A stretch of 64,000 nt of DNA, taken from contig JAQMRL010000008.1 of the NCBI GenBank assembly GCA_035578175.1, positions 59,948,541-60,012,540 on the forward strand, given 5' to 3'. Below the pieces are notes generated by a model. It searched no databases and was not told the DNA's origin. It worked only from the letters and a program-made list of their open reading frames with translations. The translations under genes and the position numbers were made by a program. Shown one piece after another: positions 1 to 10,999 of the stretch (its first letter is position 1; every line of letters begins with the position of its first letter). Source of the DNA: Catonia carolina (lineage: Eukaryota; Arthropoda; Insecta; Hemiptera; Achilidae).

Positions 1-1211
1 CGGTAGGTATAAGGAAGGTTTTTAGTCGGAAGAGTGTACGGTGAGGGAGGTTTAAAGTGCGCAAGTGAGATGGCAAAAATAAAGAAGGAGAAAATGTGAA
101 AGACGTTTGTGGTAAGGTAGACGCAATGCTAATAGTATATAAGAAAGGAATGAACCACGGTACGTTACTGTATTGGTAGGTGGGTAAGTTAGCATTCTTT
201 CTCAAGCCTGTGCCACTACTACACAAACCTGCCTACTACTTGAAGGAGCTTACATTATCATCAGTTGTAATATTGGTTTTAAAATCTGCAACCTGATAAA
301 AAAGAGAACCACTTCGAACAATTCCCGGTTCCCCTTTTCCTCTTTATTTCTTTCTTTTTCTTTCTATAACGGTATTATTAGACTATTCTTTCCCCTGTTC
401 CTTCTTCTACCTAAGATCTCTCCACTTTTCCTAATCTTTCCATTTCAAATCAAAATTCGAAAACGAGAAATAAATGTTCACTCTTTTCTTTTCACCATAC
501 TCGATTTTTATTCCCATCTCATTCCATGATTGAAGGTTTTTATCTTATTTTTCTTTATATTTTATTTCATTCGTTTCTTTTTTTGTAGGAATTAGCTATT
601 GGGATTCCCTTCCTGTTATTTTTTGTGTAAAATAATTTTTGTCAGATATTACAGTTTCGTACGGGTTTTATCGGACTAACTTATTGATTATTTATTTTTT
701 GTACAAGAGATGTTGATTTCGTATGGAAACAGCGTGATTTTGTTCCGCTCGCTGTGTATTCTTAAAATGAATTATGTAAGAATATCAAATGGTATTTTCA
801 ATACATTATTTATATTGATGATGTAGATGTACAACAACGAGTCTTCTGCTACGGTTTAGCGCAGAGCGCAAGTTTACTTTCGTAATTTAAAATAATGTCT
901 CATCGATAAAGTCATTTAATTCCTCCTTTCATGTCTCAAACCTGATAAAGAGTAGCTTTAGATATTAATGCGTGCACTTTATTCACATTTTTTTCTTTAT
1001 CTTTATGTAGCACTACCTCTAGATTTTATCACTTTTGCCTGAAGTGATAAAACTTCATGAGAAGCGATGAAGTTAATTGAAAGAGGCTTTTATTGAAGCA
1101 TTCCCGAGATTTACATAGTTTCAATCTAGATACTAAAATTATAAATTTAGTTCTGATAACTTGTCCACCTGTGATGTTAAATAAAATTTATATCACATTG
1201 GCCAGAGTGTG
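1..1211. other. No gene seen; purine-rich then pyrimidine-rich DNA
   Basis: The first 130 bases are purine-rich on the + strand, and about 300-560 is a pyrimidine-rich tract of short C/T runs. The remainder is AT-rich with stops in all frames. No TIR, SINE promoter box or LINE motif was recognised. Confidence 0.5.
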
Positions 1212-1601
1212 GTGCAATATCTTGGTTTATATCTTGATAGACGTTTAACTTAGAAGAATCATCGGCGTACGAAACGTTTAAAACTTAACCACTGCCAGAA
1301 GTTACTGATCTGCATAATGAACCCTCGATCAAAATTGAACGTACGTTCCAAAATTTTAATATACGAGTACAATACCCTTCCGAGACCATTTTGGACGTAT
1401 GTTGAAGCGCCAGAGAGTAACTTAAAATCGATCCAGGGCTTTCAATTAAAATTCTTAAGACTTGCTTCTGGCGGTCCTTTTTATATAATTGATAAAACCC
1501 TCCACGAGGATTTAAAAATTCCAACATTAAAGGAGGTAATTATAGCGTCCTTTCATAGTAAATTTTACGAACGACTAGATGACCATCCAAACCAACTATA
1601 A
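1212..1601 (+). pseudogene. Jockey-type LINE fragment, end of reverse transcriptase ORF
   Basis: This is a remnant of the C-terminal part of a Jockey-clade non-LTR retrotransposon ORF2. One frame reads through about 130 codons. It opens with VQYLGLYLDRRLT, the post-polymerase YLGL-LDRRLTW block of Jockey elements, continues with a SKLNVRSKILIYEY segment and a PFWTYVE segment (equivalent to the usual PIWTYGIQLWG), and ends with FQLKFLRLAS, LHEDLKIPTLKE and ERLDDHPNQL. A TAG at 1251-1253 replaces the Trp expected after LDRRLT. The polymerase YADD motif and the endonuclease are absent, so it is a dead 3' fragment. It ends in a TAA one base before a Rep-A piece begins. Clade assignment rests on motif recall. 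Confidence 0.7.
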
Positions 1602-1602
1602 A

Positions 1603-1900
1603 CTCTTGCCAATGAAAATAATTAACAATATAACCTAACTTTAGTAATAGAACATTAGAAATAAACAAAAAACTAACCTCAAAAGATGATCGTGTCGGTT
1701 CCGGTAGTAGTGACTAACTTAAGTTTTAAGTTCGTACAATGTTCCGTTCTTGAGATATCCTGTTTACACTCACATACACAGACCAATCGCTAAAAACATG
1801 TTTTTTGGGTTCAGGGGTCTCAGAACGTGTAGGCTTACATTCGGTGAAAACTCAATTTCGAAAAATCGACATGACAACAATATTTTCTTTCCTATATACG
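1603..1900 (+). repeat. Rep-A copy 1 (internally deleted)
   Basis: It starts inside the 5' terminal motif (CTCTTGCCAATG) and carries the first ~80 bases of Rep-A up to the ACTAACCTC block at about 1680. It then jumps directly to the 3' third (CCGGTAGTAG, CCAATCGCTAAAAACATG, GAACGTGTAGG, TTTCGAAAAATCGACATGA) and fades at TTCCTATATA. The central duplicated block is missing. The (CA)n site is short and imperfect here. Confidence 0.75.
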
Positions 1901-2709
1901 TTGCGATACGTTGTTATCCTGTTTACGTTTGATGTTTTCGCCGAACCATAAATCAAATTTCCATACATACACATCCGACGAATTTATTAGTGAAGTAACA
2001 ATTTAGTAATAACAAATTTAGTTGTAAGAAAACCTTTGTTTAGCGTACTTTACAATATTACATTTCAAAAATAGTAAGAATCTTATAGTGTCATGTTTAT
2101 TTTCCACTCTGTAGAGAGAACTTAAAATAATTTTTTTCGTATTTGATGGAGCTGAAAATACGTTCACAGTTGTTACTAAAATAACCAATAATAAAAATAC
2201 ATATTAATTCTTCACAGCGGACTGTGAAATTTTATTTAGAATTTTAAATTCGTTTTAGAATATTGTTTATTTTTAATTTCCGTTTCGTAATAAAAAGATA
2301 AAATGCTGAGAGATTTTTTGTAGCATTAATTATTTTTGAGTGTTTGAAAAGATTGTGTAAACGGATTTATTGTTTACATTGTTTTAAAGTCGCTTCTGTG
2401 TAACTGAATTAGCTTAGAGTGCATTATTTACTGATTTTATACAAGATTGGCATATCACCAAGTTTTAATCTAGCTCGTTTTCTGCAATGTAGAAATTCTC
2501 CTGCAGTAATTTGTAATACGAAGTTGCATCTAATTGGATTATATTAAAATAGTCGTTTGTGGTAATGTTGTTTACGCATTATTAAAAAAACAATTATTTC
2601 TAAATAAGATCTTAATATTTTTGCGTTCAAAGTTGTAATTACTGTATTAACTAATTTTATTTTAATTTTACTTGATTTTAAAATACGTAGTAAAAACCCA
2701 AATACCCTT
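1901..2709. other. No gene seen
   Basis: AT-rich DNA without recognisable coding, RNA or repeat motifs. Confidence 0.5.
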
Positions 2710-2844
2710 ATTACTTTTTCTTGCCTATATGAATATGTAGGAAGGAATATATTGTTTTCACGTGGATTTTTCAAAATCAAGTTTTCACCGGATCTACATG
2801 TTTTCAGACTCCCTGAACCCCGAAAAAATGTTTTTAGCGATTGT

Positions 2845-2885
<41 letters not shown>

Positions 2886-2935
2886 GTGGGTGTGTGTGTG
2901 TGTGTGTGTGTGTGTCTCACAGATTAGGGATTAAA
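2710..2935 (-). repeat. Rep-A copy 2 (3' end only)
   Basis: On the + strand it reads TTACTTTTTCTTGCCTATAT, then the conserved TTTTCACCGGATCTACATG and TTTTTAGCGATTG blocks, which is the reverse complement of the Rep-A 3' end. At the site where other copies have (CA)n it carries a (TC)n(TG)n tract and then loses similarity. Confidence 0.75.
2845..2917. repeat. (TC)n(TG)n microsatellite inside Rep-A copy 2
   Basis: About 40 bases of TC dinucleotides with one interruption, followed by about 30 bases of TG dinucleotides. It lies at the fixed internal microsatellite site of Rep-A. Confidence 0.95.
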
Positions 2936-5413
2936 AAAAATAATTTCTTTAAAAATGTTCATTGGTAATGGATTGTTTTGATGCAAATACTATGGTACTA
3001 TGGTCATAACATTGAAAATTTGTAAAAAAGAACAGAAAACAATATTGTTTTTGGATGTGGCTGGTTTTGATACTAGCCTCCTCATTTGTTGGTTTGCATT
3101 TTTCTGAAACTTATTCTTAAAAACGAGAATTAGAGAATTTGAAAACGTGTATTTTTTAAAAATTCATGAAAGTTTCTTTGGATAAATTTTTATATCATTA
3201 AGTATACCAGGTAATTTGCGGTGGAAGGCTCAAGCGTTGATGGCCAAGAGAATCTTCTCTGAAAGAACTAATGTGGATGCTCTAGCGATTTCAGTATTAC
3301 AGGCCTATTCAATTGATAATTCTACTTGGTCTACTATTTTCAAATTTCCTAATTGTTGACTTTTTAATAAATAGTAAATCTACGAAATAAAGTTAAGAAA
3401 TTAAACATAATTTTTTTTTCTTTAACGGAACGCAATGAAAATTGAATTTATTTCATCTTAGTGTATTACCGAATTGAATGTATTATGCGAGAAATGAAAA
3501 TTGTGTTTATCTCATTGTACCCAGTTAATTCCATAATTGAAACTGTTCGGATCGTTGTAAACAACCTATAACATTTTTTAACGTATTGATGAACAGTTAT
3601 AAACTGTCATTTAAAAATTTGACATTTCAAAATGTCAACTGGAACCTTTATCTAGATGTACGTATTTTCAATTAAAAAAATTGGTTCGTTAAATATTTTT
3701 TACATTGCAATCTGCAATATTGTAGCACGGATATTTTGCATAAATAATGTCCTAATTGTGATGTGTGTCATTTTCTAGAAGAATTTATTTTGTCCAGAAG
3801 ACCTGTTCAAATTAAAAACAAATGGTTAATGATTATAATACTCATGTTTTCGAATTTTGGAATATAATATATGTATTGTTTACTTCTGTACACCTAAATA
3901 TTAAGTTGTAGGTTTGGTAATTTCAATAGTGATTAAATACCAGAACATCTAAACGGAGAGTAAATTTAATGCATATAAATTTTTGACTTACGTATTATAT
4001 GTAAACAGTATTCATACACAATGCCAGTAAAATATTTTAGAGGAAATCACTCGTTAAAATTTCATTCTTTCTTACAAATCCTTGGAAGCGCAAAACAAAA
4101 CACTATCGCATCAAACCTTTCTCGTACCTTCTGCTTTTTCGTTCACGTAAGACATGATTTTGGTAAATTATAATCTAGCATTTTAGGATAAAAATGTTGA
4201 TTCAAAGTGCTTACCAAGTGAATTCATAGTTATTTGTTACTTTATTTCAAAAAGTATTCTAAAATCAATTTTCTGCCGTATTAAACAGGTTCTCTATATT
4301 TAAATCAGTTTTAAGTAAATGTAAACAAACATTTTTTTATTTCAACAACTGATGTTAGAGGAATGTTTACTTCACATTTGCATGCGAGAAGGATGCAATC
4401 AAGTCGCTTGGATTTGAATAGGACTCTCGTATAAAATGTTTATTTCCGATATTTCTTGTGTTAGTACTCGTCAAAAAGAATGCGTGAGAGGCTCCCGGTT
4501 ATGGAAAGAAAAAATCGAATCCTGGATAAAAATAAACAGGGGGTGAAAGCTTCAGGCTGTAACTGTAGCAAAATTCAAACAGCGATATTGTTTGCAAATG
4601 TCAGATTGTATGTTGTATAGTTACATTTGTCAATCTTGTTGTCCTAACGCATTGTATTTTGTGCTCACTTTGCAGCGACGTTACAATCTTGTAGTTTTTT
4701 TTTCTAACCGACGAGGAAGAAGTTTTCATGCTTTCCATTCCGCGGTTCCACTTGTATACAATCTACATTTCGTAAAACATCTTTTTATAACTACGCAACC
4801 CTACCTTCTCTCGTCCAAAGTACAACTTCCCTAAATCACTGCCACTACTTCTGCAAATTTTCTTATTCAATTTGTTTCTTCATATGTTCTCTCTTTCTTT
4901 ATCTCTCTCTATTTCATTTTCTTTCTCGTTTTATTCATATCGCTGACTTAAGAGTTTATTCGCTGCATTTCCTTTTCGACCCGTATTAAGTTTTTGAGGT
5001 TTTTACTTGTACTGTTATAAGAAAACAACTTCCCCTAAATATTAAGTAATAATTTGACTATAAATCAAGAAAAAGAAAAAAACATAGAGACAGTTATCTC
5101 TCTTGTTGGTTTCTCATCATTTTACAATTTTTTGTTTGTTATATGCCAGTGAACTTTGTTACATTTCTATTTTTATGTAAAACTAATACAGTTCTATAAT
5201 CTAGAAATTAATGTCGTTTGTTTGTATTAAACTACTTTAGGTGTTTTTATTGTATAACCTTTTCAAGCTTAACACTGGATACTAATTTCCTTTTAATTTT
5301 AGGTGGCCTTACAACTGTTATGAATCATTCGTTTGTATTTGAATTTCTTATTATTCATTTGTATTCCTTATAATTTCGTTAAGTAATTTGTTGGTTCCAT
5401 TTTTTGCATCAAA
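2936..5413. other. No gene seen; one short coding-like stretch
   Basis: Mostly AT-rich unassigned sequence. At about 3184-3359 (+) one frame stays open for ~58 codons and has a coding-like composition (it includes LRWKAQALMAKRIFSERTN). It lacks a start codon and I recognise no family, so I treat it as a possible decayed coding fragment. About 4800-4990 is a pyrimidine-rich tract. Confidence 0.4.
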
Positions 5414-5415
5414 TA

Positions 5416-6354
5416 TAGGGTGATTCAAAAAGAGCGCCGGTTTTGATATATCAAATTAAGAGATTTATTTTATTGAAAAACTGAAAATAAATACATCAAC
5501 AAGTTCATCTTACCTTCCGATTTCATGTATGAAAAATGATGTCATGCATGTGTCCTCCTCTACTGCGCTGGCACGCATAAACTCTGTCCATGAAATTGGA
5601 TATCACTGCACGACAAGTTTCGCTTCCATTTGCCCGATAACCCGTCGAATTAAACCCCACATACGGCAGTTCTGTTTATTAACAAAACCGTTTAAGTGGA
5701 AGTGCGCCTCATCACTGAACATGATTTTGTTTGCGAAGGTGTCATCATCCTGCCGTTTTCTCAATACCCATTCAACAAACTGTCGTCTCTTCTGGTGGTC
5801 TGCCACTTTCAAATGTTGCGTCAACTGAATTTTATACGGGTGATATTGGAGATCGTACCGAAGAATTCTCCGTACAGAAGAACATCGTAAACCCAATTGT
5901 TGAGAACGGCGACGTATTGATTTTGCTGGGCTAACAGCCACACTGTCACGAACCAACGCAACGTTCTGCTCAGTTCGGCCAGAACGACGACGTCCAGAAC
6001 TTTTAAGGTCGACTGTTGAACCCGTCTCAAAAAACGTTTTCATGAGCCTGCGAACTGTTGATTCATTCGGTGCTTCATTAGGTCCCAGAGTACTGCGAAG
6101 TCGCCTGACAGTAGCCGCATAACTCTCTCCACTCTGTTAAAATGTTTTGACTATTAACACTCGTTGTGCAATAGTAAACTTCTCCATGGTTAGACACAGA
6201 CTGCGAGAGTACTACACTGCGAACAAGAGAAACCACAACTGAATCGTCAATCGGAATGTTCTCCGAAATAGAAATGAGGTCTAACAATGTTGCCAACCGA
6301 TAAACAAAAATTTACCAGCCGTTTAAAAACCGGCGCTCTTTTTGAATCACCCGT
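5416..6354 (-). mobile_element. Mariner-like DNA transposon, internally deleted
   Basis: A 939-bp element bounded by inverted repeats. The first 27 bases inside each end are perfect, starting GGGTGATTCAAAAAGAGCGC at 5418 and mirrored to 6352. TA dinucleotides flank it at 5414-5415 and 6355-6356, as expected for Tc1/mariner insertion. The coding strand is minus. The transposase keeps its N-terminal DNA-binding region and first catalytic Asp but not the middle, so the element could only move if a relative supplied transposase in trans. The near-perfect TIRs suggest it is not very old. Confidence 0.88.
5603..6187 (-). pseudogene. Mariner-like transposase, stop, deletion and frameshift
   Basis: Start ATG is at 6187-6185 (MEKFTIAQRV), typical of the insect mariner-like transposases whose N-terminus is a helix-turn-helix domain. 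A TAA at 6139-6137 interrupts the frame at codon 17; reading then continues through SGRRRSGRTEQN, SIRRRSQQLG, PYKIQLTQHLK and the first catalytic Asp in MFSDEAHFHLNG, followed by VNKQNCRMWG. Immediately after WG (near 5668) the protein jumps to IRRVIGQMEA, which belongs near the C-terminus of full-length relatives, so roughly the central third with the second and third catalytic Asp is gone. A missing base near 5628 shifts the frame; in the shifted frame the expected tail CRAVISNFMDRV and a terminal HDIIFHT can be read to about 5529. Non-functional. Confidence 0.85.
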
Positions 6355-6356
6355 TA

Positions 6357-6814
6357 GTTTGTATACTATCTTCTAATATGCATGACTATAGAATGACTGT
6401 TTGATTCAAGTTAGAAAATTAATGTCATTATATGAGGCTTGTCTTTTTTATTAGTATTTTAAATCGTGCACCACTACTTCTTTTAAATAATGGTCCATGG
6501 CTACAAAGTTTCTGAATCTTGAATATTAAAAATAATTAAAGAAATAGCAGTTCTCTTGATGTAAGAAAGAGGATGTAACTCTTATGTACTGGAAAATGAG
6601 GCACTTTTGTTTTTCCCAGTATTTTATTTTTGTTTTTCTGCATGTACAAATGTTTGTCCTATAATAAGAATTGAATTATTGGAAAATAATAGACATACAA
6701 GGACTGATTATTAGATTCAAAGGTCAGAAATGACCTGTAAAACGTTAGAACAAACCAAATAACGTGTTTTACCGAAGTAATGACCCATTGTTATTAAGTT
6801 TTATTTAAACATTT
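6357..6814. other. No gene seen
   Basis: AT-rich DNA between two DNA transposons, without recognisable motifs. Confidence 0.5.
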
Positions 6815-6818
6815 TTAA

Positions 6819-7234
6819 CCCTTTATAGGGCAGTACAACGGGGAAAAATATGTGTTGTAAAATATAAAATTTTGCTTTACATGGACTTGAATAATGTATT
6901 TCTATCGTCAGAACAGTAAGATATTTCTCTTTTTTTGTTAAGCCCTGGTAAGTATACTTACCAAGGAACGTTAATTGAAATGGGAATCACGTAATTTTTA
7001 GTAGTAAGAATGCTTATTAAAACATTTTTTAGTTATATATAACAAAAAATGTGTAGAAAAACGGTCGCTGCGCGCGACCATTAAAATATTAATTTTAATA
7101 TTTGGATAGCCTATTTAGCAGAGGACATCTATAACAACATAAAATGCCAATAAGGTTCAACTACATAGCTTATTTTTTTTTAAATTCGACTGTATTGCCA
7201 GTGGTAAGTATATTTATCAAAGACCTATAAGGGG
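6819..7234. mobile_element. TTAA-flanked MITE, probably piggyBac-type
   Basis: It is flanked by TTAA at 6815-6818 and 7235-7238. The ends are inverted and similar: CCCTTTATAGGG at the left and, on the other strand, CCCCTTATAGGT at the right. TTAA duplication plus CCC-starting termini is the signature of piggyBac-superfamily elements. At 416 bp with no ORF it is a non-autonomous MITE. It contains an 18-bp perfect palindrome TGGTAAGTATACTTACCA (6946-6963), with a degenerate copy 15 bp from the right end (7202-7219). The short TIRs make the family call an inference. Confidence 0.6.
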
Positions 7235-7292
7235 TTAAAAGGATTGTTAAGTTAAGGATCTATAAGGGGTTAAGGATTGTTAAGGATTGTTA
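7226..7292. repeat. Tandem duplication of the MITE right end
   Basis: CTATAAGGGGTTAA followed by GGATTGTTAAG occurs at 7226 and again at about 7260, with the GGATTGTTAAG part repeated a third time. The duplicated unit spans the MITE terminus, its TTAA and the adjacent flank. Confidence 0.7.
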
Positions 7293-7722
7293 AGTTTTTG
7301 ACAAGGGCTTCCACGTAGAGGAAAACCAATAAATGACAGATAAAAGGAAAGGAGGGCTTTCAGAAATTTTGAAAGTTACCTAACGTGGTATAAAATGACC
7401 CTAAACGACAAAAAATTAACAGAAAGCATCACTTATGAGATCTCGCAGAAAAACAGTAAGGAGCTAAGGTAATGATTGTTAATTTTATCAAATAGAAACA
7501 GGAATTTTTTATTCAAACTTTATTTTCATATTTACTTATCGTTACAAGATATAATACATTTTTAATGAATACTAAAAATAACAGATATTAAGTTTTAATT
7601 TGTTATATCGAACGTGATAAAAGACTTGGTGAATTGGTGTTGTCCTAATAGCCTGTCGTACAAAATGAAGGCGAAATAGTATCGTACTAATATGATCGCA
7701 TTACACCAATAAAACATTTTGT
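7293..7722. other. No gene seen
   Basis: Unassigned AT-rich DNA up to the target-site duplication of the Jockey element. Confidence 0.5.
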
Positions 7723-7737
7723 AAGTATTTCGGAAAA

Positions 7738-8833
7738 ACTAGGCTTTCCTTTGTTGTCCAAGGTTCAGCTAAATCTGATTACTTCCCGATTCTTGGAGAC
7801 GTCCCTCAAAAATCAATTTTAAGTCCAATTTTTTATAACTTATATACCAATGACTTCACCTCACCTGACACTATTACTTGCACATATGCAGATGACACTC
7901 CTATTTTGTCTGAATCTCACGACCCTGTTATAGCGTCAGAATTAGTACAAACACATTTAGATGCTATCAAAGAATGGTTCCAGTTGTGGAAGATTAAACT
8001 GAACATTTCCAAATCACAACAAGTAACTTTCACACTTCGGCTTGCTGATTGCCCAAATTTACGCATCGATGATACTAGGCTTACAGTTGCAGACAAAGTT
8101 AGGTAACTTGGTTTAAAACGTGACAGACGTCTCACGTGGAAACCACACGTTGCACACGTCAAAGCAATCTCAGACTCACGGTTTCGTACGTTGTATGGCG
8201 TCTTAGGTCGCAAGTCCTCGCTACCTCTACACGTAAAAGTCATCCTCTATAAATCACTAGTACGGCCAATTTGGCTATAAAGTGGACCAATTTTTGGAGC
8301 CTCTCACAATACAACACTGAATATTCTTTAAAGACACCGGTCAAAAGCACTAAGAGCAATAACAAACGCACCTTTTTACGTAACCAATTATACCCTTAAC
8401 AAATACCTGAAAATACCAACGGTTCGAGACATTGTCAACGCAACATACAACTCATTACACGCACCGACAATTGACCACATAAATCCAAATGTCCAATCTC
8501 TTTCAATTAACGATCTCCCTGTTAACAGACGACTGAAACGAAGGTGGAATAGGGATTTTCTCCGACCACCATAAAAAAATCAATTTAACTTGTCATGCCT
8601 GTGTCATTTTATAAAAACAAAAAATCTTTTCATATAAAAAAAGTTATCCATCATAGTTTATAAATCATTATCATTGAAAAATATTGGCACCACATTCCTT
8701 GCAAAATTTCACGCCGAAATCGGTCACTGTATCGATTCACATTCCCGCCATTCCTCATTCATTCCATCTCATTTACTAGTTGTGCTTTAAAAAAAAGTAC
8801 AGTTGTCAATAAAAATAATGTTAAAGCCAAAAA
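7738..8833 (+). mobile_element. 5'-truncated Jockey-type LINE with target-site duplication
   Basis: The insertion is bounded by AAGTATTTCGGAAAA at 7723-7737 and again at 8834-8848, a 15-bp direct repeat whose edge is ambiguous in the A run, so about 13-15 bp of true duplication. The 3' end is an A-rich tail after AAAGCC. The body starts abruptly within the reverse transcriptase, the usual outcome of incomplete target-primed reverse transcription. The 3' UTR is about 260 bases. Confidence 0.8.
7741..8574 (+). pseudogene. Jockey-type reverse transcriptase, C-terminal part
   Basis: A single frame runs from 7741 to a terminal TAA at 8572-8574 with only three internal stops (8104-8106, 8278-8280, 8329-8331) and no frameshift. 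It shows GDVPQKSILSPIFYN (normally GVPQGSILSP), the polymerase active site TYADDTPILS, the LGL-RDRRLTWKPH block, LYGVLGRKSSLPLHVKVILY, VRPIW, and APFYVTNYTL with VRDIV near the end. The first stop replaces the Tyr of the usual YLGL. This is the palm/thumb and post-RT region of a Jockey-clade ORF2; the endonuclease and early RT are absent. It is inactive, but good frame conservation suggests modest age. Confidence 0.82.
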
Positions 8834-8848
8834 AAGTATTTCGGAAAA

Positions 8849-9554
8849 TAGATGATAACGCCAATTTATTTATTTTACAGTTTAATAAAAACTTTGTTGT
8901 ATTATTGAGCCATGTCAAGTTATTAATCTTTAATAGGACTGTTTTATTCTGATGCTTAGAAAGAGACGATAATGTAACACCTGTGTATATTTGATAATTC
9001 TTGATATTATATCTGATACTTGTATCTTGATACTGTACTTAATTACAGTTAGCTAATATACATACATATTTAGCGCTGTAGTGTCATAGTGTCGTTGCAC
9101 TATTCTGTCATTCAATAGTTCGCTTAGTCTAATCATAACTGGTAATATATGTTACCAGTTATTTATAAATTACTAACCGATGTACATTTTTTGATTCATT
9201 TATTTTTACCTTTTTTCAAAATTAACGTTCAGGTTTATTTAATACACAGACCTTTAATTAATATCTGTACCTTAGATGTAAAAGTTGTTAACTTTATTTT
9301 GGTGATTTTTCATAAGAGCCAAAAAGTAGCAATATTTTCTTTTCATTATTGTATCAGAATTTCAGTAGGTATTAGAAACTTGCAATTTACGCCCAGTTTT
9401 TACAGAAAATGTTCTTGTCTACCGATTGATTATTTCATATCTTTCTCGAATTCTGCATTCCTTTCCACCTAAGCAGGACCTAACATGTTTACTGCTTTGT
9501 ATGTTTTGTCACTGTTTTACGTTCTTCATTAGTGTGAACGCTAATGTAACGTGA
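8849..9554. other. No gene seen; spacer of a large inverted repeat
   Basis: About 0.7 kb of unassigned AT-rich DNA between the + strand Jockey copy and its inverted relatives. Confidence 0.5.
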
Positions 9555-9556
9555 TT

Positions 9557-9644
9557 TTTTTTTTGGCTTCCACTTTATTTTTACTTACAACTGTACATTT
9601 TTTTAAAAGCATAAGTAGTAAATGGATTCCATCCCATTTACTAT
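9557..9644 (-). repeat. Jockey 3' tail fragment
   Basis: On the minus strand it reads a diverged copy of the last ~85 bases of the same Jockey 3' UTR, including ACTTATGCTTT, TGTACAGTTGTAAG and GTGGAAGCC, followed by a run of ten As. It is more diverged than the neighbouring copy, so it is a separate and probably older insertion. Confidence 0.6.
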
Positions 9645-10365
9645 TCATCTATTTTCCGAAATACTTTTTTTGGCTTTAACATTATTTTTTTACTACTGTA
9701 TATTTTTTTTAAAGCACAACTAGTACATGAAATGGAATGAATGAAGAATGGCGGGAATGAGAATCGATCCAGTGACCGATTTTGCCGTGAAATTTTGCAA
9801 GGAATGTGGTGCCAATATTTTTCAATGATACTGATTTATAAACTATGATGGATGACTTTTTTTATATGAAAAGATTTTTTGTTTTTATAAAATGACGCAG
9901 GCATGACAAGTTAAATTGATTTTTTTTTATGGTGGTCGGAGAAAATCTCTATTCCACCTTCGTTTCAGTCGTCTATTAACAGGGAGATCGTTAGTTGAAA
10001 GAGATTAGACATTAGGATTTATGTGGTCAATTGTCGGTGTGTGTAATGAGTTGTATGTTGCATTGACAATGTCTCGAACCGTTGGTATTTTCAGGTATTT
10101 GTGAAGGGTATGATTGGTTACGTAAAGAGGTGCGTTTGTTAGTGCTCTTAGTGCTTTTGACTGGTGTCTTTGAAGAATGTTCAGTGTTGTATTGTAATAG
10201 GCTACAAAAATTTATCCACCATATAGCCAAATTGGCCGTACTAGTGATTTATAGAGGATGACTTTTAGGTGTAGAGGTAGCAAGGACTTGCGACCTAAAA
10301 CGCCATACAACATACGAAACCGTGAGTCTGCGATCGCTCTGATTGTAATGTGTGGTTAAAACAAA
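9645..10365 (-). pseudogene. Inverted duplicate of the Jockey 3' half
   Basis: The minus strand matches 8139-8855 closely throughout: coding remnants GVLGRKSLLPL, KALRALTNAPLYVTNHTLHKYL and VRDIVNATYNSLHTPTIDHINP, then the same 3' UTR. The similarity continues past the poly(A) through the target-site sequence AGTATTTCGGAAAA and the next bases TAGATGA of the other locus. That suggests a DNA-level inverted duplication rather than an independent retrotransposition. It loses similarity at both ends within a few bases of 9645 and 10362. Confidence 0.75.
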
Positions 10366-10965
10366 ACTAGTTAAATACCTAGTGTTAACACTACTTTTAT
10401 AATGAAGCAGCGTTTTATACACGACATTTGAAAAAATTCAAAATTTACTCAGTACCGTTTAGTAACAGATGAATAAAACACCAAATACAACAAAATTCAA
10501 GGAAAATTTACTTGACTATCAGTAAAACACATTCAATAACGATTTTACAAAAAAATCTGGTACATCAACGACAAAATTTCAGAATTAGAGCATTTCTTTC
10601 TGGTTTTGCCAATATTGGAGTTAACGTGCTTTACCTCTTTGGTACAGATATATAAACAATAAAACCCTTCTCGACAATATACAAATTTCGACATTAAAAT
10701 TCGGGACTAACCGCATCTTTTTATAGTTAATTTCATTAACGACTATATGACCATCCCACCTAACTAGCCTGTGACCTAGCTGCAAGAAACTTCTCACTTG
10801 TACGACGTCGAAAGCGAAAATGTAAAACACAGATCTCTTGGTCTGAATAACGGAAAACACCGGTAGTTTTAAACGGAGAATGTACCACTGGGTATCTTTT
10901 CTCCTTAACGTAGATTTCGCACCTTAAATTAATTATCATATACGAAAATTGTGCAGCTACGGTAT

Positions 10966-10999
10966 CTTCTTGGCCAACTGTAGGACTGTGGTGATGACT
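10966..10999 (-). repeat. 34-bp exact inverted match, copy 1
   Basis: CTTCTTGGCCAACTGTAGGA and the next 14 bases are the exact reverse complement of 13395-13428. Translated on the minus strand it gives SHHHSPTVGQE in an open frame. Confidence 0.85.

Noticed and set aside
5529..5934. Plus-strand open frames of 64-99 codons in the mariner-like element
   Set aside because: They are antisense to the recognisable transposase remnant.
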